64,000 nt of DNA from Oscheius tipulae (GCA_037178975.1 JASJZH010000005.1:9448501-9512500), one strand, 5' to 3'. Counted from the stretch's first letter, positions 9,947-22,879 are shown. The notes: generated from the letters alone by a model not told the origin. Program-made: numbers and translations.

Positions 9947-12900
9947 ATGGAGCTATCTGGTGGCAACCAAGATGAATTCTCCAATTCGAGTAGAATTGTC
10001 GAGGAAGTGAGTAAACAGAGAGACTGTAAAGACCTGTGATTAATGTGGGGAGGGGGGCTGGTTATGGATGTTATACAGTCCGAAAGAAGAGAGCAAGGTA
10101 GAACCAGAAAAGGATTTTGGGAAATCTGGGCTATCCCATATTTCAGCATCTCAACCAGGAGATAAGGCTGATCACCACGACTGCCCCATCCAACGAGTTA
10201 GGAGAGATTCCTTTCATTCGGGGAACTTTCGAGGTTTGTTCCTGTTTACCAACTCCATTCTATAGAATATTTCCAGGCTCGATTGCCTCTCACCTCTCCT
10301 CATTGTCCACTCTTCGACTTGCATCTTAATCCGCCGCGAATTCCTTCAAATCGTCCAAGTCCATTCTTCGGGTTCCCGGATAGTAAGTGCTATAGTGAGG
10401 CACTGATGTGAGTTCCTGTCTCTATATATCTCTGTCTCTCTTACCCTCTGTCTTCCTGTCTCTCTGTCTTTCCGTTTCTCTATCCTCCTGTTTCAACATT
10501 CTTTTAAGAGACGAAGTCAGCTACAACCTCAACTCGATCAACTTCGGCTACAGGAAGGGAAGCCAATACTTTAGTCACTGGATTGTCAGTTTCCTTTCTT
10601 CCCTCCAAAACTGGGATTACAGATTGACTACTCCAACACACTCCACTGCGAAGACCACTACGTGGTAGAGTTCTGCCGCTCCAACTTCAAAGTCGACTTC
10701 GTTTTCGACCAAGCTGCTGTCGGAGTGACAATCCACGTGTGGAACAACAATGCTTCTAATCCGAAGTACAGAGATAAAGTGGATCATTACACTCTATTTG
10801 TGAGTCGAGGCTGTATTTCTGTTCAGAATTTCCAATACAGCTTGAAGAACGATCTCTTCGTCGGGTCGTGCTTCTAAATCCTCTTCAACAAAATCATCAG
10901 GCCCAGCTAATACTGGAATCTGATCATCCAGTATGTATTAAGAAGAGACAATGCAGTGTAAAGGACGTCTTGGTGAGTTTGCAGAGTCTATTGAGGCAAC
11001 ATAGTCCTTTAAGTTTTGTTTGTTGCGGGACCTATCGTCTAGGATAGGCTGCGCACCAACACTTTACCATAAGCATTGAACCATAGCGAACTTTAAGTGT
11101 CCTTTCGAAGCCACCGATTTAAAGTTTAACGTGCCAGCATTGAATACTCAGTCAAGTTTCCCAGGTTTCGTTTTCGCGCCAATTGGGTTTTTCAATATTC
11201 TTGATTGAGTATTCAATGCGACAGGTCCTGCAAAAACTTAAGTTAGAGAACTAGGTCTCCCCTGGCTCTTTGAATTGTCTACGAACTTACAAATTTCAGG
11301 ACAATCACCCAAATATTCATTATAAGCCCGAATGGAGGTATCGTACCGTTTTCCGAGGTCAATCATTTAAAGACCATGCCCCGGAGACAGTATTCTATGA
11401 CAACCGGCATATTTTGCTGAATCTCGATATTACTTGGAAGGAGACCTACGAATTGATCTCCCGTCTCCATCGTAAGCTCAATGCAGAGATTGTTTTCGGC
11501 GAAGTAAAGGTATGGGGAATAATAGGAAGGGGGATAATGCTCTTGTAAACCTGTTCCCCACGCCCCGTTCTTCTAAAAAAAAAAGCTTACCCAAATAGGT
11601 TGTTACCCATGGGAGTCGAGTCGAGCCCGGGTCGCTTGGTTCATAGCGGCGCCTCTTAGCAAGACACCAAATTTTTTCGCTAAAACTGAAATGCTGTTGT
11701 TTAGTGAAGCCACATCTACCGCAGTTAGACAGATCTGAGGCCACAATCAATCCTTTTAGACGGGTTAGAATCCAGCGCTACCACAGTTAGACGGTTGTAA
11801 ATCCACCACCGCTAGTTTTAGACGGTTTGACCCCTGGTCCTTCGCTTCAAAACCCTTAATGGCTACAATGGGCCACAAGCAGCCAGACAGACTGTGCTTA
11901 TGTGACTCTTTCAGATATTTAAATATCCAATACTTCAATACATGTTATGGGCTGGGGACACGCCCTGTGGCAGACTCTATGAAGAACAGATCAACAGTGC
12001 TTTTCTTAAAGATCCTTGCAGGGTGAAAAAGTCTCTCATCCTGACTATGAGACTGAAAGCGCTCTTTGGACTGTAAGTCGGGCTAAAAACTGTCTTAAAT
12101 GTTGGTTCAGAGGCGCTAACATCAAGGACCAGCTACTTATCGATCCGGGTGTCTATAAGGGCTTTATTAGGAATGTTCTGGACTGTGCACAGGAGGACTA
12201 CCAGGTAAGGGACCGCTTCGCTCAATGAACACCTTGGTCAGCCTACCTACTCCCGTTAGAAACGAGTCTACATGTCCACTCCTGTAAACTCTCCTCTTTG
12301 TCAACTTGTGTCCTTCTTACTGATCTGTTTCTCACCTTGTCCCCATAAGAATCTTATCTGCATCAGAGATGTGCTTGAATGGCCAAAAATATTCCCGCGG
12401 GGGTGTTTCCAAAATTTCGTTTTTACCATTTTCACTCAGTCCTGTCAACCTGTCCTATCCTAGCATATTTCAATAACTTGACTGTAACTATCAATTTTGC
12501 TTAGTGACTAATGATTGAAACATGCATCGTATACTTGTTTTTCAGAAAACCATACTGCTTCTTGAATCTATCATCAGATTCTACCAGCAAACTACGCACG
12601 ATGCACGTTTTGTCGATGTTTACAACTCCTATCTGGATAGAGCAGCTAATGGGACTCTGGCTAATCCCTACGCGGAAATAGGGAATGACTACGAAATCTT
12701 CGAAGAGGTTAGGTAGTTCCAGCGAAAAACCTGCACGAACTTTGCTCTCATTGAAAAGCTAGTCGAGGGATTCTCTCTGGCTTCATTTGCGGGCGCAGCC
12801 TTGCCCGAATAGCGCAGCTGGTTAGAATTACGACTGCACTTTAGTAAAGAATGTTAGATCTCCGACAGCGACAAAACCTTTTTGCCTGTCTGATATTCCT

Positions 12901-15900
12901 TGTTCAGATCGAGCTAACGCCGTTCAGAGCAGTCTACAAGCTGCCAGAGATAAGATTTGGCAATATGGTATCGAGAAAGCTGGAAAAGGAGGGTATGCTC
13001 CCTATGATTCGATGCTCTCTCCGCACCGAGACAGGACAGCTCCTCCACCGGACCTGCAATGGACAGACCAAGAAAGGAGATAGACGAATCGACTTCGAAT
13101 TGAAGAAGCTCCTAGAAAGACTCATGATCTATGGCATCCAGATCCTTGATCACCGCTTCACTTTCTATGCAGCCTCTGGCTCGCAGCAGAGGGAAGAAGG
13201 CTACTTTTCGATGATCTCGGAACATGTCGAAGATGTCCGTCAAATGGTCGGAAACTTTGCCAAAATTTCTAACCCATTCAAGCGCTTGGCCCGTGAAGGA
13301 CAGGTCACGAGCCAGAGCATGGAATGTTCAATCCCGATCACGGAAGACATGTGGCGAGACAAGGTTGAAGAAGATCTGCGTTCGGAAAACGGGAATATCA
13401 TGACCGACGGCTCAGGTCGGATCTCCCGACAGCTGTTTAAGGAAATCTGTCAGGACAAGAAGCTCGGAGACTCTGTACCGTCTGGCTTTCAGTTTCGGTT
13501 TCTCGGATTCAAGGGCATGCTCTGGATAGACGATCGGCTGAAGGGACGACAGATCGTCTTCAGAAATTCTCAGAAAAAGTATGCTCTACGGCCCTACCCA
13601 TTTTTTGATGGTCAAGACGAGACTTTTGAGATTTCGGATGTTTTACAAGGTTGTAGAGCAGATCAAGAGATACAACTTTGCAAAACATCGAAAATCTGTG
13701 AAATGCCTTCATGACCCTGAAAACAATTTTACTTCTGTGCTTTAACAGAATTTTTGCAGATTCGAGCCCGGAACCGACCCACACAATTACCTCCAAGTAA
13801 TAAAGTTCACCGGACCCCAAACGACAAACCTTTCTGCCAACTATATCAATATAATTGATCAAAACGCCGAGATTCAAGGCGAGAACCTGGAGCAGATCAC
13901 TGAAGCTGTTCTTCGGATGAATGAGAAGGTTTTGATGGCCCTTTTCGAGGCAATGAAGGACGAAACCAGGTTCCGACAAACCTTCTCTGTAAGTTTTGCT
14001 CATTTCCATTGACAACATTGATTTTAGAACCTTCCCTTTATCATCGATCACTCAAAGATTAGTGCCGAGATCGGGATGGTCATGAACCAGGATCCGTTCT
14101 TCCGTCGCAGTGTCCGTGCCTACGTTCTCAAAAAGCTGTGTAAGTTCCATGCTTTTTGAGTTGTCAAACAGAAAATTCAGCCTACCTCCTTCACAAGAAC
14201 CGTCTGCCAGTCGATCCCGACTTTGGCCGCTCCGCTTTCGGAGGCCCCGACGATTTGGAGGTTCTCAGGGAAGAGGAGGTCTACTTTGAGGCCACGAAAT
14301 GTGTAGGGAACAAGTTCCCTAGTCCTTCTACGGAGACGGTAGTTTACACAGGTAAGGAAGAAGGACGTTAGGTTGAATTGGGTGGAGTTGTGTTGCTGGG
14401 GAGATGGTACGGGGAAGAGTTCATCAAGAATGTAGTCTGGTAAGTATCGAAACCCAGCTGCGACCAGAACAGTCCAGGCCATGTCAGCTTTGAAAACAGC
14501 GCGTCACCTGGCCTCGCCAACCTGGTACAAATTCCTGGTGAGACTGTACGGGATAGGAAATGTCCCAAATTGGCGGAACATAATAGGAGGCTGCCGAGGC
14601 GGTACAGGGAGAAGTTCGTTCAGCAATAGGTACTCTCTATACCAATCTGTACTATACCAAGTTGATCGAGTGAAAAAAATTGGTCCAGGAGTCGAGATGG
14701 TACGAGTGATATCTTATGCAATAGGTAATACGAGTTTGAAAGCTCCCTGACTGTCGAGGCGGTAGAGGGAGGGAGCGGCAAGTACCTGACGATCACACAG
14801 TGGATTCGAAATATTTTAAAAACTCTTCAGGCTACGGACTCATAGCCAAGTATCCCTGCTGCCACCAAGGCGATGTTCGACTTGTCAAGTTCGTCGACGT
14901 TCCGGCGTACCATGGAATGCGGGACAAACTCATCTTCTCCGTCAAGGGCAGTCGTCCAGTGGCTGACATGCTGTCGGGCTCCGACTACGACGGAGACGAA
15001 TTCGTCATTCTGCAAGATCCGGAGCTGTTCCCAGCCAAGAACGAAGATCCAATGGATTACACACCGACACCACCAAAAAATCCGCCGACTGTGGCCCAGA
15101 TGGATGAGGACACGTGGAGAGTTGAGACCTACCTAGACATTGCTCAGAACAACAATATGGGTCTGGCAGCTGTCTGCCAACTGGTCAAGTCGGATGAGTA
15201 TGGTCAAGAGTCACAGGTGAGCCCTCTCTGTTTCTCTGTTCATCTGTCTCTGTATCTTTCTGTCAAATTATGTCATCAGAATGAACCTGGTCTTCAGGTC
15301 GCTCTGTCTCTCACCAAAACCTCTTCGATATCCCTTGACATGCCTAAAAGTGGAGTACTTCCCGAGAATATCCGAAGAACATGGATCAAGGACGAGACTG
15401 GAAATGCCCTCCCACCCGAGTTCCCGTATCGACGTCCGGACTTCCGATCCTGTTCGACCAAGGGACCTACATACAAGAGTGAGAGAATTAACGGTGTCCT
15501 TCACCGTCTCAATCGTCAGCTCGAATTCTTGATTTCGATGAGAGATGAGCCACAGACAATTACTGTAAGAGTCAAGTGTTTTTCAAAGAGCAGAACCTTT
15601 TCAGCCAAATTCGGCGATCAACCAAATCTACCGTAAGCATATGCTTAGTAATCCGGAAGAAATGAACAAGCTGAGGGAAATAGTCCGACATCAGCTCGAT
15701 GAGTACAACAATCGCCTTCAGGTCAGTTTCCAGCAGAAACAGAGAGATAATTTTTGAAAATGATTTTAGGCTATCATGATCAGCGCAAAGGTGGCTACCG
15801 AAGCTGAGCTCTTCTCGAACTCCCACTTTACCGGTATCGGCTTCGACAATCAGGAAGAGGACTTCGGGAATGTCACGCACCTCCAAAGAGCCATTGATCT

Positions 15901-18348
15901 TTTCCGCACCTTCAGACAGCGATTTTTTGATGTAAGAACGAAGTCTGCTATCTTCAAAATCTGTAAATTTTAGGACTTTGCCGACTACATGACCATTACT
16001 CGCGCTCAGGGCACATTCGACGACGAGAATGTTCTCAAGCGGTCAGTGACGAGCGTAGATACTCGGATGCGGAAGGTCGCGATTGTTTGCTACATTCTGG
16101 CATATGGTTAAACCGTTTTATGGGAGTCAGCAACCTGTTTTCAGAAATGGCTTCGCAGAGCAAGAACCCATTGCTCTCTTTTGGCTGGATCGCTTATGAC
16201 GTGCTTGGAAATGCTCTGGAACAAGCTGCCGCAACTCTGCACGTGGAAGAGGAGTCGATCTATCAGGTAAGCCACTCTACTTGCCACTGGCGAACTAGCA
16301 TCAGAGATGTGCGGGACGGAAAAACGCGGGAAGCGCTATTTTGTCTTCGGCTGCGCACCAACTCGTATAGCATAGAGCCTGCGTATCGATATCTACCGTA
16401 GTCGAACGTGCTACGCACGCTCTATGCTATATGTGTTCGTAGGGCAAACGGCTATTATAGGGTAATAGTCTATTGTGAGTTGAGAGTCGGTCTGCGTCTA
16501 TCCTACGATATATTACCGTTCACTAACAGTTCGGTTACTAGTTTATTAATTGAATATATGGAGAGATAAAGAGGCACACATAATTACAGCGACATGAGGA
16601 AGCCACACTAGAGTCAATAGATCCTCCTCTTGGAGGTGGGGAATCTGGTCAAATGGCTAGGAGCGACAATAAGAGTTTGTGCGCAGTCAAAGTCAAAACG
16701 GCACCTCTTGCGTTTTCCCGTCCCGTACATCTCTAACTTGCACCCTGTCACCCTGTCAATCTGTCTGGTAATAACTACGTCGTCCTGTGCTTCCTTTCTA
16801 ACTGTCACCTTGTCAATCTGTCAGCATCTTATTTTGGGAATAGCCTGTAACTGTTATCTGGTCACTCTCTTTCCCTCTCTGTTAGACTGTCACTTTGCCC
16901 TGTGCTTGTCAGCCTCTACCCTTTGAAAGCTGCCTTCTTGCTCTGTCAGTTCTGAACAGAACAGGTTCCACCAGTTCCCATTCTATGTCTCTAGCCTGTA
17001 TTGTGAAGCTTCTACCTATCTCTGTCAACTTGTCCGGTGGTTTTGTCTTATTACCCCGTTCCTTTCAGTCCATTTATGTCAAAACTACCACGTTCTCTCG
17101 AATACCAACTCCTAAAGTGACTTGTCATCAAATCTTTTGACAGGACTTGGCATGTCAAGTTTTGGTAGTAAACTGACAGTCATAGTAAAGACATTTGGTG
17201 ACAGTGGCAGTACACACAGACAGTGACTGCACCACAAACAGAGGTTGATACCTCTCTCATACTTTCCTTTCAGATCCTCCAAAGAAAGCTTGATGCCCTG
17301 AAAGGAGAGAATCCTTACGAATACGACTACGGTACCACGTGGGAAAATTATGACCAATACCTTCATAGTCTACTGGCCCGCCTGGCAAAACTATATGGCG
17401 GTTGGTCACGGTTTTAGCCAAACTTAATTCCGATCTCAGAAAGCATCAAGCAGGTTCTGTACGGTCTCGTCAAGCACGCCGTAAGCTGCGGTCTACTCAA
17501 TCCGAAAGATCAAGGCTTCAACAGAGAATTGAGCCGTTTCGTCTGGATTGCTCTTCTCGCGGGAATGGGAAAGATTGACGACTTGGAAACGGTCTTCAAA
17601 CTCGTACGTCGGTCACTGGTAGCACAATGTGATAAGTTTTAGGATGAGGGTTTGCGAGCGGTTCCGCTCAGTATTGGAGAATGCTTTCTGACCATTCTGG
17701 GTCGACTCTCCTCGAGGAAGCTGTTCCTATTGGAAGGGAGCACTTATGGCGAAGTCGTGGAAGGAGACATCTACAATATCTACGGTGTAGTCAGCAAAGA
17801 GGAGCTGGCCAAAATCTACGAGGCATGTCTCTCTGTCTTCCTGTTTGTCTGCCTCTCTATCTCTCTATCCTTCTGTCTCTATGTTTCTCTGTCTATCTGC
17901 TTTTGTTTCTCCCTGCCGCGTTGTCTCTCTGATTCTGAGACTGTATTTTCAGAATAGCCGCAAGAGCTATTTCTACCTCCTGATCAGTCAGAACGTCAAC
18001 GTCTTCGACGGCTACCTGCCGTACCTTTTCGTGAGAGAACGAGTCCCAAGAATTATTGAACTCCCCCCGGAGGTCCAACTGGATGAAATCTGCGCTGTAC
18101 TGAAAACCAAGACTGGAGCAACTAAAATGCAACTGATGCGCAAGGATGAACGAAACCAAAGTGGGTTTTCAAGGATACAGATCAAAAATCTGATTTCAGA
18201 TCGAGTCACTGTACAGTACTGTGGATCGAGTGACTGTGAGGAAGCACTGAGACGTCTTGTCGAGGTCCCAGCTCTGAAGGATCCCAAGTCTGAGGAGGAA
18301 CAGAATGCCTACTACGCTGCCAAAGTTTACAACAGTATTATGGAATGA
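9947..18348 (+). CDS. cellular RNA-dependent RNA polymerase B (EGO-1/RRF type), complete 3' end
   Basis: Paralog of RdRP-A with the same presumed role in small-RNA amplification. Exons fit in phase from 10147 on: 10147-10233, 10277-10382, 10511-10584, 10623-10799, 10841-10972, 11300-11509, 11915-12072, 12111-12204, 12546-12707, 12908-13578, 13760-13988, 14028-14139, 14181-14351, 14831-15216, 15298-15564, 15605-15721, 15770-15931, 15974-16106, 16145-16266, 17274-17400, 17440-17603, 17643-17822, 17953-18348; 1,478 aa. Catalytic DYDGD lies in SGSDYDGDEF (exon 14831-15216); FRFLGFKGML and RINGVLHR are also present. The C-terminal part missing from RdRP-A is here. The first exon is uncertain: 9947-10006 (MELSGGNQDEF) is one candidate, but its link to 10147 is not proven. 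The intron 17823-17952 appears to start with GC. Its catalytic motif differs from A only in Y for L. Confidence 0.92.
11137..11219. repeat. inverted repeat in an RdRP-B intron
   Basis: GCATTGAATACTCAGTCAAG and its complement CTTGATTGAGTATTCAATGC (one mismatch) face each other across about 43 nt. It is a short MITE-like hairpin, with no second copy seen in the window. Confidence 0.65.
12814..12852 (+). repeat. tRNA-derived relic
   Basis: AGCGCAGCTGGTTAGAATTA is D-arm-like. No T-arm follows in register. It lies in the RdRP-B intron 12708-12907. Confidence 0.3.
13637..13690. repeat. dispersed hairpin repeat, copy 2
   Basis: The arms GATGTTTTACAAGGTTGTAG and TACAACTTTGCAAAACATC are inverted. 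It lies in the RdRP-B intron 13579-13759. Confidence 0.75.
16350..16445. mobile_element. MITE-like inverted-repeat element, family A, copy 3
   Basis: GCGCACCAACTCGTATAGCA begins it. TATAGCATAGAGC is repeated in inverse as GCTCTATGCTATA, and the right end is decayed. It lies in the 1,007 nt RdRP-B intron 16267-17273, the longest intron of that gene. Confidence 0.65.
16740..17220. repeat. TGTCA-rich patch
   Basis: CTGTCA, TGTCAA or the complement TGACAG recur every 10-40 bp inside the RdRP-B intron 16267-17273. The unit length is irregular, so it is not a clean tandem array. Similar patches lie near 1390-1590, 28420-29000, 32600-33000, 39070-39170 and 59040-59600. Confidence 0.5.
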
Positions 18349-18475
18349 CCGGAATGCCGAAAATGTACTTTGTATAATGTTCTCTTCAACAAAATCCCTC
18401 CTTTTTCCCAAATGTAATCTCGAATTCTCTTTAACATAGTGCTCCGATTGCAAACTCCATCTAGACATTTCTTTC

Positions 18476-18481
18476 AATAAA
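18476..18481 (+). terminator. polyadenylation signal of RdRP-B
   Basis: AATAAA 127 nt past the RdRP-B stop codon. Confidence 0.6.
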
Positions 18482-18805
18482 ATCTCCCTCCTAGTGCAAT
18501 ATCAATTTAATTTGGAAATCCCAAACTCAATTCCTTGCCCTATGGTAGTTTTATAGATAATAAAAAAGACAAAAGCCATTTTGATTCACATTTAAAGAAA
18601 ACAGACTGAAAATTTCTGTTTTGACCTTGAAAAATGAATTAGACCAGGCGCGATGTTTCATTATTACGTTCCACTTGTCTTACCCGTATTAACTCACAGA
18701 ATCACGGCTAGACCGACCGAGATAGTACGGGTGGGAAACAATCGAGCGCCGGCTTTAACCTTTAACCGGCTTCTTTTTCTGGCTCAAAATGACATTTCAG
18801 GGATA

Positions 18806-18857
18806 GTATTGTTCTACGAATTTATAGACCTCATCAAAATCTACAACTTTGAAAACC
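18806..18857. repeat. dispersed hairpin repeat, copy 3
   Basis: Degenerate: TTGTTCTACGAATTTATAGA and TCTACAACTTTGAAAAC. Confidence 0.55.
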
Positions 18858-20544
18858 TGCCTTTACCTGCAAATGGTTTTTTTTGGACTTCAAACAGGGA
18901 TGAAACGTCGTCGCTTCTGATCGACGTTTCTCTCCCGTACTATTTTGGACAACCCATTTGCAACAGCATGAGGTGGTACGGGTCAGAAATGTGGTACTGC
19001 ATCTGGTCTTGAAGTGGTGTGACTCTCCGATAAACCGGAAGAGAACCAAAGATGTCTAAACCTTTCTCACATGATCTTCTCCCTGCTAGAAAAAGAGACA
19101 GATATTCTGGGGAAATCCATCTTACCCCACCAATCGAGCGGCACGGCTGCCAAGATGCATGGTGAAGCCTGCTTCCCCTATCACTTTTTTCCTCGGGGCC
19201 TGGGGACGAGTCATAAAGCATGCGTGTCAATTGTTTGTGTTGACGCGACACCACCAACAGCAGTTATACGATTCTTCTCTATACTTGTTTGATCTTTGAC
19301 AGAGAGACCACAGGTGGTCTCTCTATTTTCTATAGGGATCAGTTGTTCGCTGCCCTCCAACTGCTCCACGATCGGCTGATGGCTGACTATAATTTGGATA
19401 AATGAGTCATTTCGGGCGGCTATCAACTCCCACGTATCCCCAAGCATCCTTCTCTCTCGAAAAAGAACTCTTTAGGTCGTTGGGTGCACTTAGCAGACTT
19501 CCTCTCGGACTTTTGATTGAGGGTATCCCAAAAATAACAGGGTAACAATTTCAGAAAAAAAAACTCTCTCTCTGCTTTACAGTCTCGTTGTTTCTTCGCC
19601 TTTCTGTCCTTCTGCCTCTCTTAGTCGTTGTTACGTGGTAACATTCAAATACAACAGAGATTAGCTTCAATGTTTTTTCCCCAAGTTCTCCTTTCAGACG
19701 CTTCCTTCCATGCCACGATTCATTCCCCTTTACCCATTCCGAACTGTTCCTGCTCTACCTCTCCCCGAGTACACAGGGATTACCGGGATCGATGTCGCGA
19801 GAGAGACAAGAGTCGCGCCAAAAAGACAAACAGATCAAATCATCTCTGAAGAACCCACAGATATTTTCGGGGCTGACTGTTCTCACTCCTGGAGGTCAAG
19901 AGGCAGTTCTCTGCAAAGTCTGAGAGTGTCTTCCTCGTTTTTCTAGGCATGGACTGCGTCATTGAGAGAGTCGTCATGTTTGGATTAAGAGACAAAAAGA
20001 AGTCCCCTACCCTCTTCCCATGTCTGATCTCTGTGCCAGAAAGTAAAAAGTTGTGATTCCTCGAATTATGGAACTGGTCATAATCGAAGACGAGTTCTAT
20101 CAGACAGATTGCCCTTCGTCTTTTTTTGCACAGGGAAAAACTGGTAGGCCAGATGGCCTGGCCTTTGACCAATCTTTTCTCTCAGTGTTTGCTGCCAGAA
20201 TAGCCTCTCCGAAAACATAAAAGAATTGTAGTGCTGGACACGCTATCAATCCGATTGAAATAGATTCCTTCAAATACCATGCGACCAGAAAAGGGAAGCT
20301 CTTCGCTGGAAGTAATTCATTTGCACTTGATTTATAGACAAAAAGATATCCTTTGTTATCTCTCTATCTCTCTCTTGGAAGTCACACTGTCTCTGTCTTT
20401 CTTCTAGAGATTCACCAGATTTCTAAGTCTGTCCTTCTCCTGAGAATATCTTGTCACATTTTGTACATCTTCCACCTCCTCCCCGTATTAGCCTTCTTCC
20501 CGAAAAGGATAGTCTGTTGACTGTTTGAGTAATACACACGGAAA

Positions 20545-20683
20545 ATGGCGCTGGAGGCTTCACGCCTTGCGGCTCAGTTTGCGCAGCTGATTAGGGAGCG
20601 ACAGGCCCGGGAACAAGTTCTTCTTGTCGCTGTCCCCTCGAGGAACGATTCTTTACACCAGATGTTACAGTTCGAGAAGGAAA
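20545..20683 (+). CDS. candidate first exon of the downstream kinase gene
   Basis: An ATG opens MALEASRLAAQFAQLIRERQ, a likely amphipathic helix, and continues to QMLQFEKE before GTTGAC. Splicing from 20683 to 22878 would keep phase with the kinase frame. The donor is weak and the 2.2 kb intron is long for this genome, so it could equally be an unused ORF of 47 aa (stop 20686-20688). Confidence 0.3.
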
Positions 20684-21028
20684 GTTGACCTTTCTTTCGA
20701 CGACCTGTTCCCCCTTCTCCCATTTTGACTGACACAATGAAATGCCACTTGCGAGATAAAGCCGTTCCTCTTTTTTGTCCCAGCTGGCGGATGTTTACTT
20801 TGATCTGTCGAGAGCGTCTCAAAAGTTTCCTCGCACTCCGGAGTTCAGCTGAAACCTGATAATGTCCGAATCAGGGCCAGTATCGAATTTCCCCGCATCC
20901 TGGGAGTCCGATCTGTACAATTTTTGTCTTCCGGAGCCCCCTTTTGGGTAATTACGGTAGTACCGGCACAAAAAGGTGCCAAGACAATAATAGATGCAAC
21001 CAGGATTTGGGCGTCGCTTTGCTTCGAT

Positions 21029-21095
21029 GGCGCATTGCGAAGTGGCGCGGTCTTCCTCCAGTAGGGTCAGGGTTCGAATCTCCAGAATCAGGAAA
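21029..21095 (+). repeat. tRNA-derived relic
   Basis: GAAGTGGCGCGGTCTTCC followed by AGGGTTCGAATCTCC, a good B box. The anticodon arm cannot be paired. Confidence 0.4.
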
Positions 21096-21900
21096 ATATT
21101 TTTGCGCTGTTTGAGACACTTGTGAGCAACTTTAAGAAGTCTTTAGTTCTTTAGTCTGATCATCTGGTTTAGAACTGTTTGCGCGCAGAATTCGAATGTG
21201 TTTCAAAGGTAGACGAGTGTCCCCATGTAGGTGTTCCATAGATGATTCACTTTCCCCCTCCTCTTCTCATATGCCCTCCTAATCGTCTTGCCCTCTCTGA
21301 TCAGCGACCACAGAAAGCCAAGTCCTCGAACCCAATGGCCTCTTCTCCTACCTCATTCCATCTGTTTTTGTTCAAGTGTACACCTTGGTCCCTCCTGGCT
21401 CGTCTCCGCCCATCCCTTCCCGCCTTGATCCATTGCCTCTCGCCGGACAGATCACAAATCTGAGGAAGGCTCCGGCCTGGTTCGATCCGGTTCCTCACCT
21501 TTTCCGCCCAATTGACTCCTCCTGTTTGCACGATCTTATTTGGCTTGACACCCCCCTCGAGTTCCGTATATGGAGCTGGCAATTCGATTACCGCCTATCT
21601 ACGCAATGTTTCCGACGCTTGATAATCATATTTAAGTAGGTTGATCCGATGGAATTCTCTCTCTCTCTCTCTCTGGTTCAAATCCTGCAGTCACACGCGC
21701 TGGCATTATGAGGCTCATAGTATGAGCTTTTTTCCTTTGGGCTCATTAAACGGGGACGGAACTACTGCTGCAGCAGGACTTCCTGGGAACGGCTCTGTTC
21801 GCCTTTTCTATACTTCCTGAGTATCTAAACTTGAGTATTTCGCCCTACTGGCATTGCCATCCTACAGTCATGTACCTTTCTGAAATCGTGGCGAGCTCTA

Positions 21901-21969
21901 CGCCTTGGCGCAGTCGGTTAGAGCTCCGACTACAGACCCAAAGATAGCGGGTTCGGACCTTGAGCACTG
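21901..21969 (+). repeat. tRNA-derived SINE-like relic
   Basis: TTGGCGCAGTCGGTTAGAGC (A-box-like), CTCCGACTAC, then GCGGGTTCGGACC (B-box-like) about 30 nt on. The spacing is tRNA-like, but no anticodon stem forms and the acceptor ends do not pair. The copy at 60392 shares the same middle (CGGTTAGAGC..CCGACTAC), which argues for one family. Confidence 0.5.
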
Positions 21970-22879
21970 AAAATGCTTTATTTTCCCATGTTTTTGTCTT
22001 TCCAACGGTCGGGAGTACCGCTGTTACACTTTTCGGGTCAAACTCTTATATTTTCGCTACTTTAGAACTTCCAAAGAGCACCGAGTTGAAAGGGGTAGAC
22101 CCGTCCAAATACTCTTGTCCCACCGGCTCTTCGCACACTCGAGAGAGAACTATTCCAAAGATCAGGCAGCTTACAGGAAAGACTCTATTCTTGTCCTTTT
22201 CGAAAGAAAAATACTTATCCCATGGCGATCAGCTCCCCTTACAATCCGACTCTAGTCATTCCGTAGAAAGCCTCCTCCCTCTATGCCGCTCACTCAGTGC
22301 CAAACAACAACAGTTTCTAGTCACCGGCTGATTGTTTTCTGCTGGACAAAAAGGGGCCCGGAAATAGCCGGTTATGTTTCCGAGAGCCCCAAATGAGTCC
22401 TCGGACACCTCGACTTCCGTTTTGGAGAGAGTCGCCTCTCCCCTCCCCCCTTTCTCGTAAGTGGGCTCTCCGGGACCGGCTGAATGAGCCTTGAGATCGA
22501 CACAAACTATCAGTGGGAATAGGGCCGAAATGAAGAGACAGAGAGACAAAGAGAGATAAACAGAGAGACAGAGGGAGAGAAAGAGACGTCAGTAGCCCAG
22601 AGGATTAGATGATTATGCAAAGGTTCGGCAGGTAGTCTCTTTCTATTTCGAGTCCGGGTGTCACATCAACTATGCAAAGTGTTCCCTTTGTCCTTTGCAC
22701 TACTTTTTGACCAGTCAAACGGCCCCCGGAACACACTGCAATCCCCTCGAGATGCCCCTTTATGTTTTCCGCCACATTTTTGAGCTATGACAGTTGGCTG
22801 TCTACATTCTTTTCTTATTCGTCTTCGAGGTACTTTTGTCATTTTGTCACAACCCAGCCCTATGTGTCTCATTTCAGCA

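Larger units (their letters stand above)
18349..20544. other. intergenic, no gene seen
   Basis: 3' flank of RdRP-B, then low-complexity DNA. Hairpin copy 3 lies at 18806, followed by a second inverted pair (CCCGTACTATT near 18935 and GGTACGGG near 18975) also seen next to copy 12. The open frames here show no splice-consistent protein. Confidence 0.5.
20689..22861. other. non-coding, tRNA relics and simple repeats
   Basis: No supportable gene. It holds tRNA-like relics at 21029 and 21901 and a short CT run near 21659. If the exon at 20545 is real, this is an intron. Confidence 0.45.

Noticed and set aside
12851-13714. Single 287-codon ORF as an independent gene
   Set aside because: It is one long exon of RdRP-B (12908-13578) extended into both introns.
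16630-17140. Plus-strand ORFs of 98 and 81 codons
   Set aside because: They are inside the long RdRP-B intron and consist of TGTCA-rich low-complexity DNA.
21901-21969. Functional tRNA gene
   Set aside because: A- and B-box-like blocks exist but anticodon and acceptor stems do not pair.
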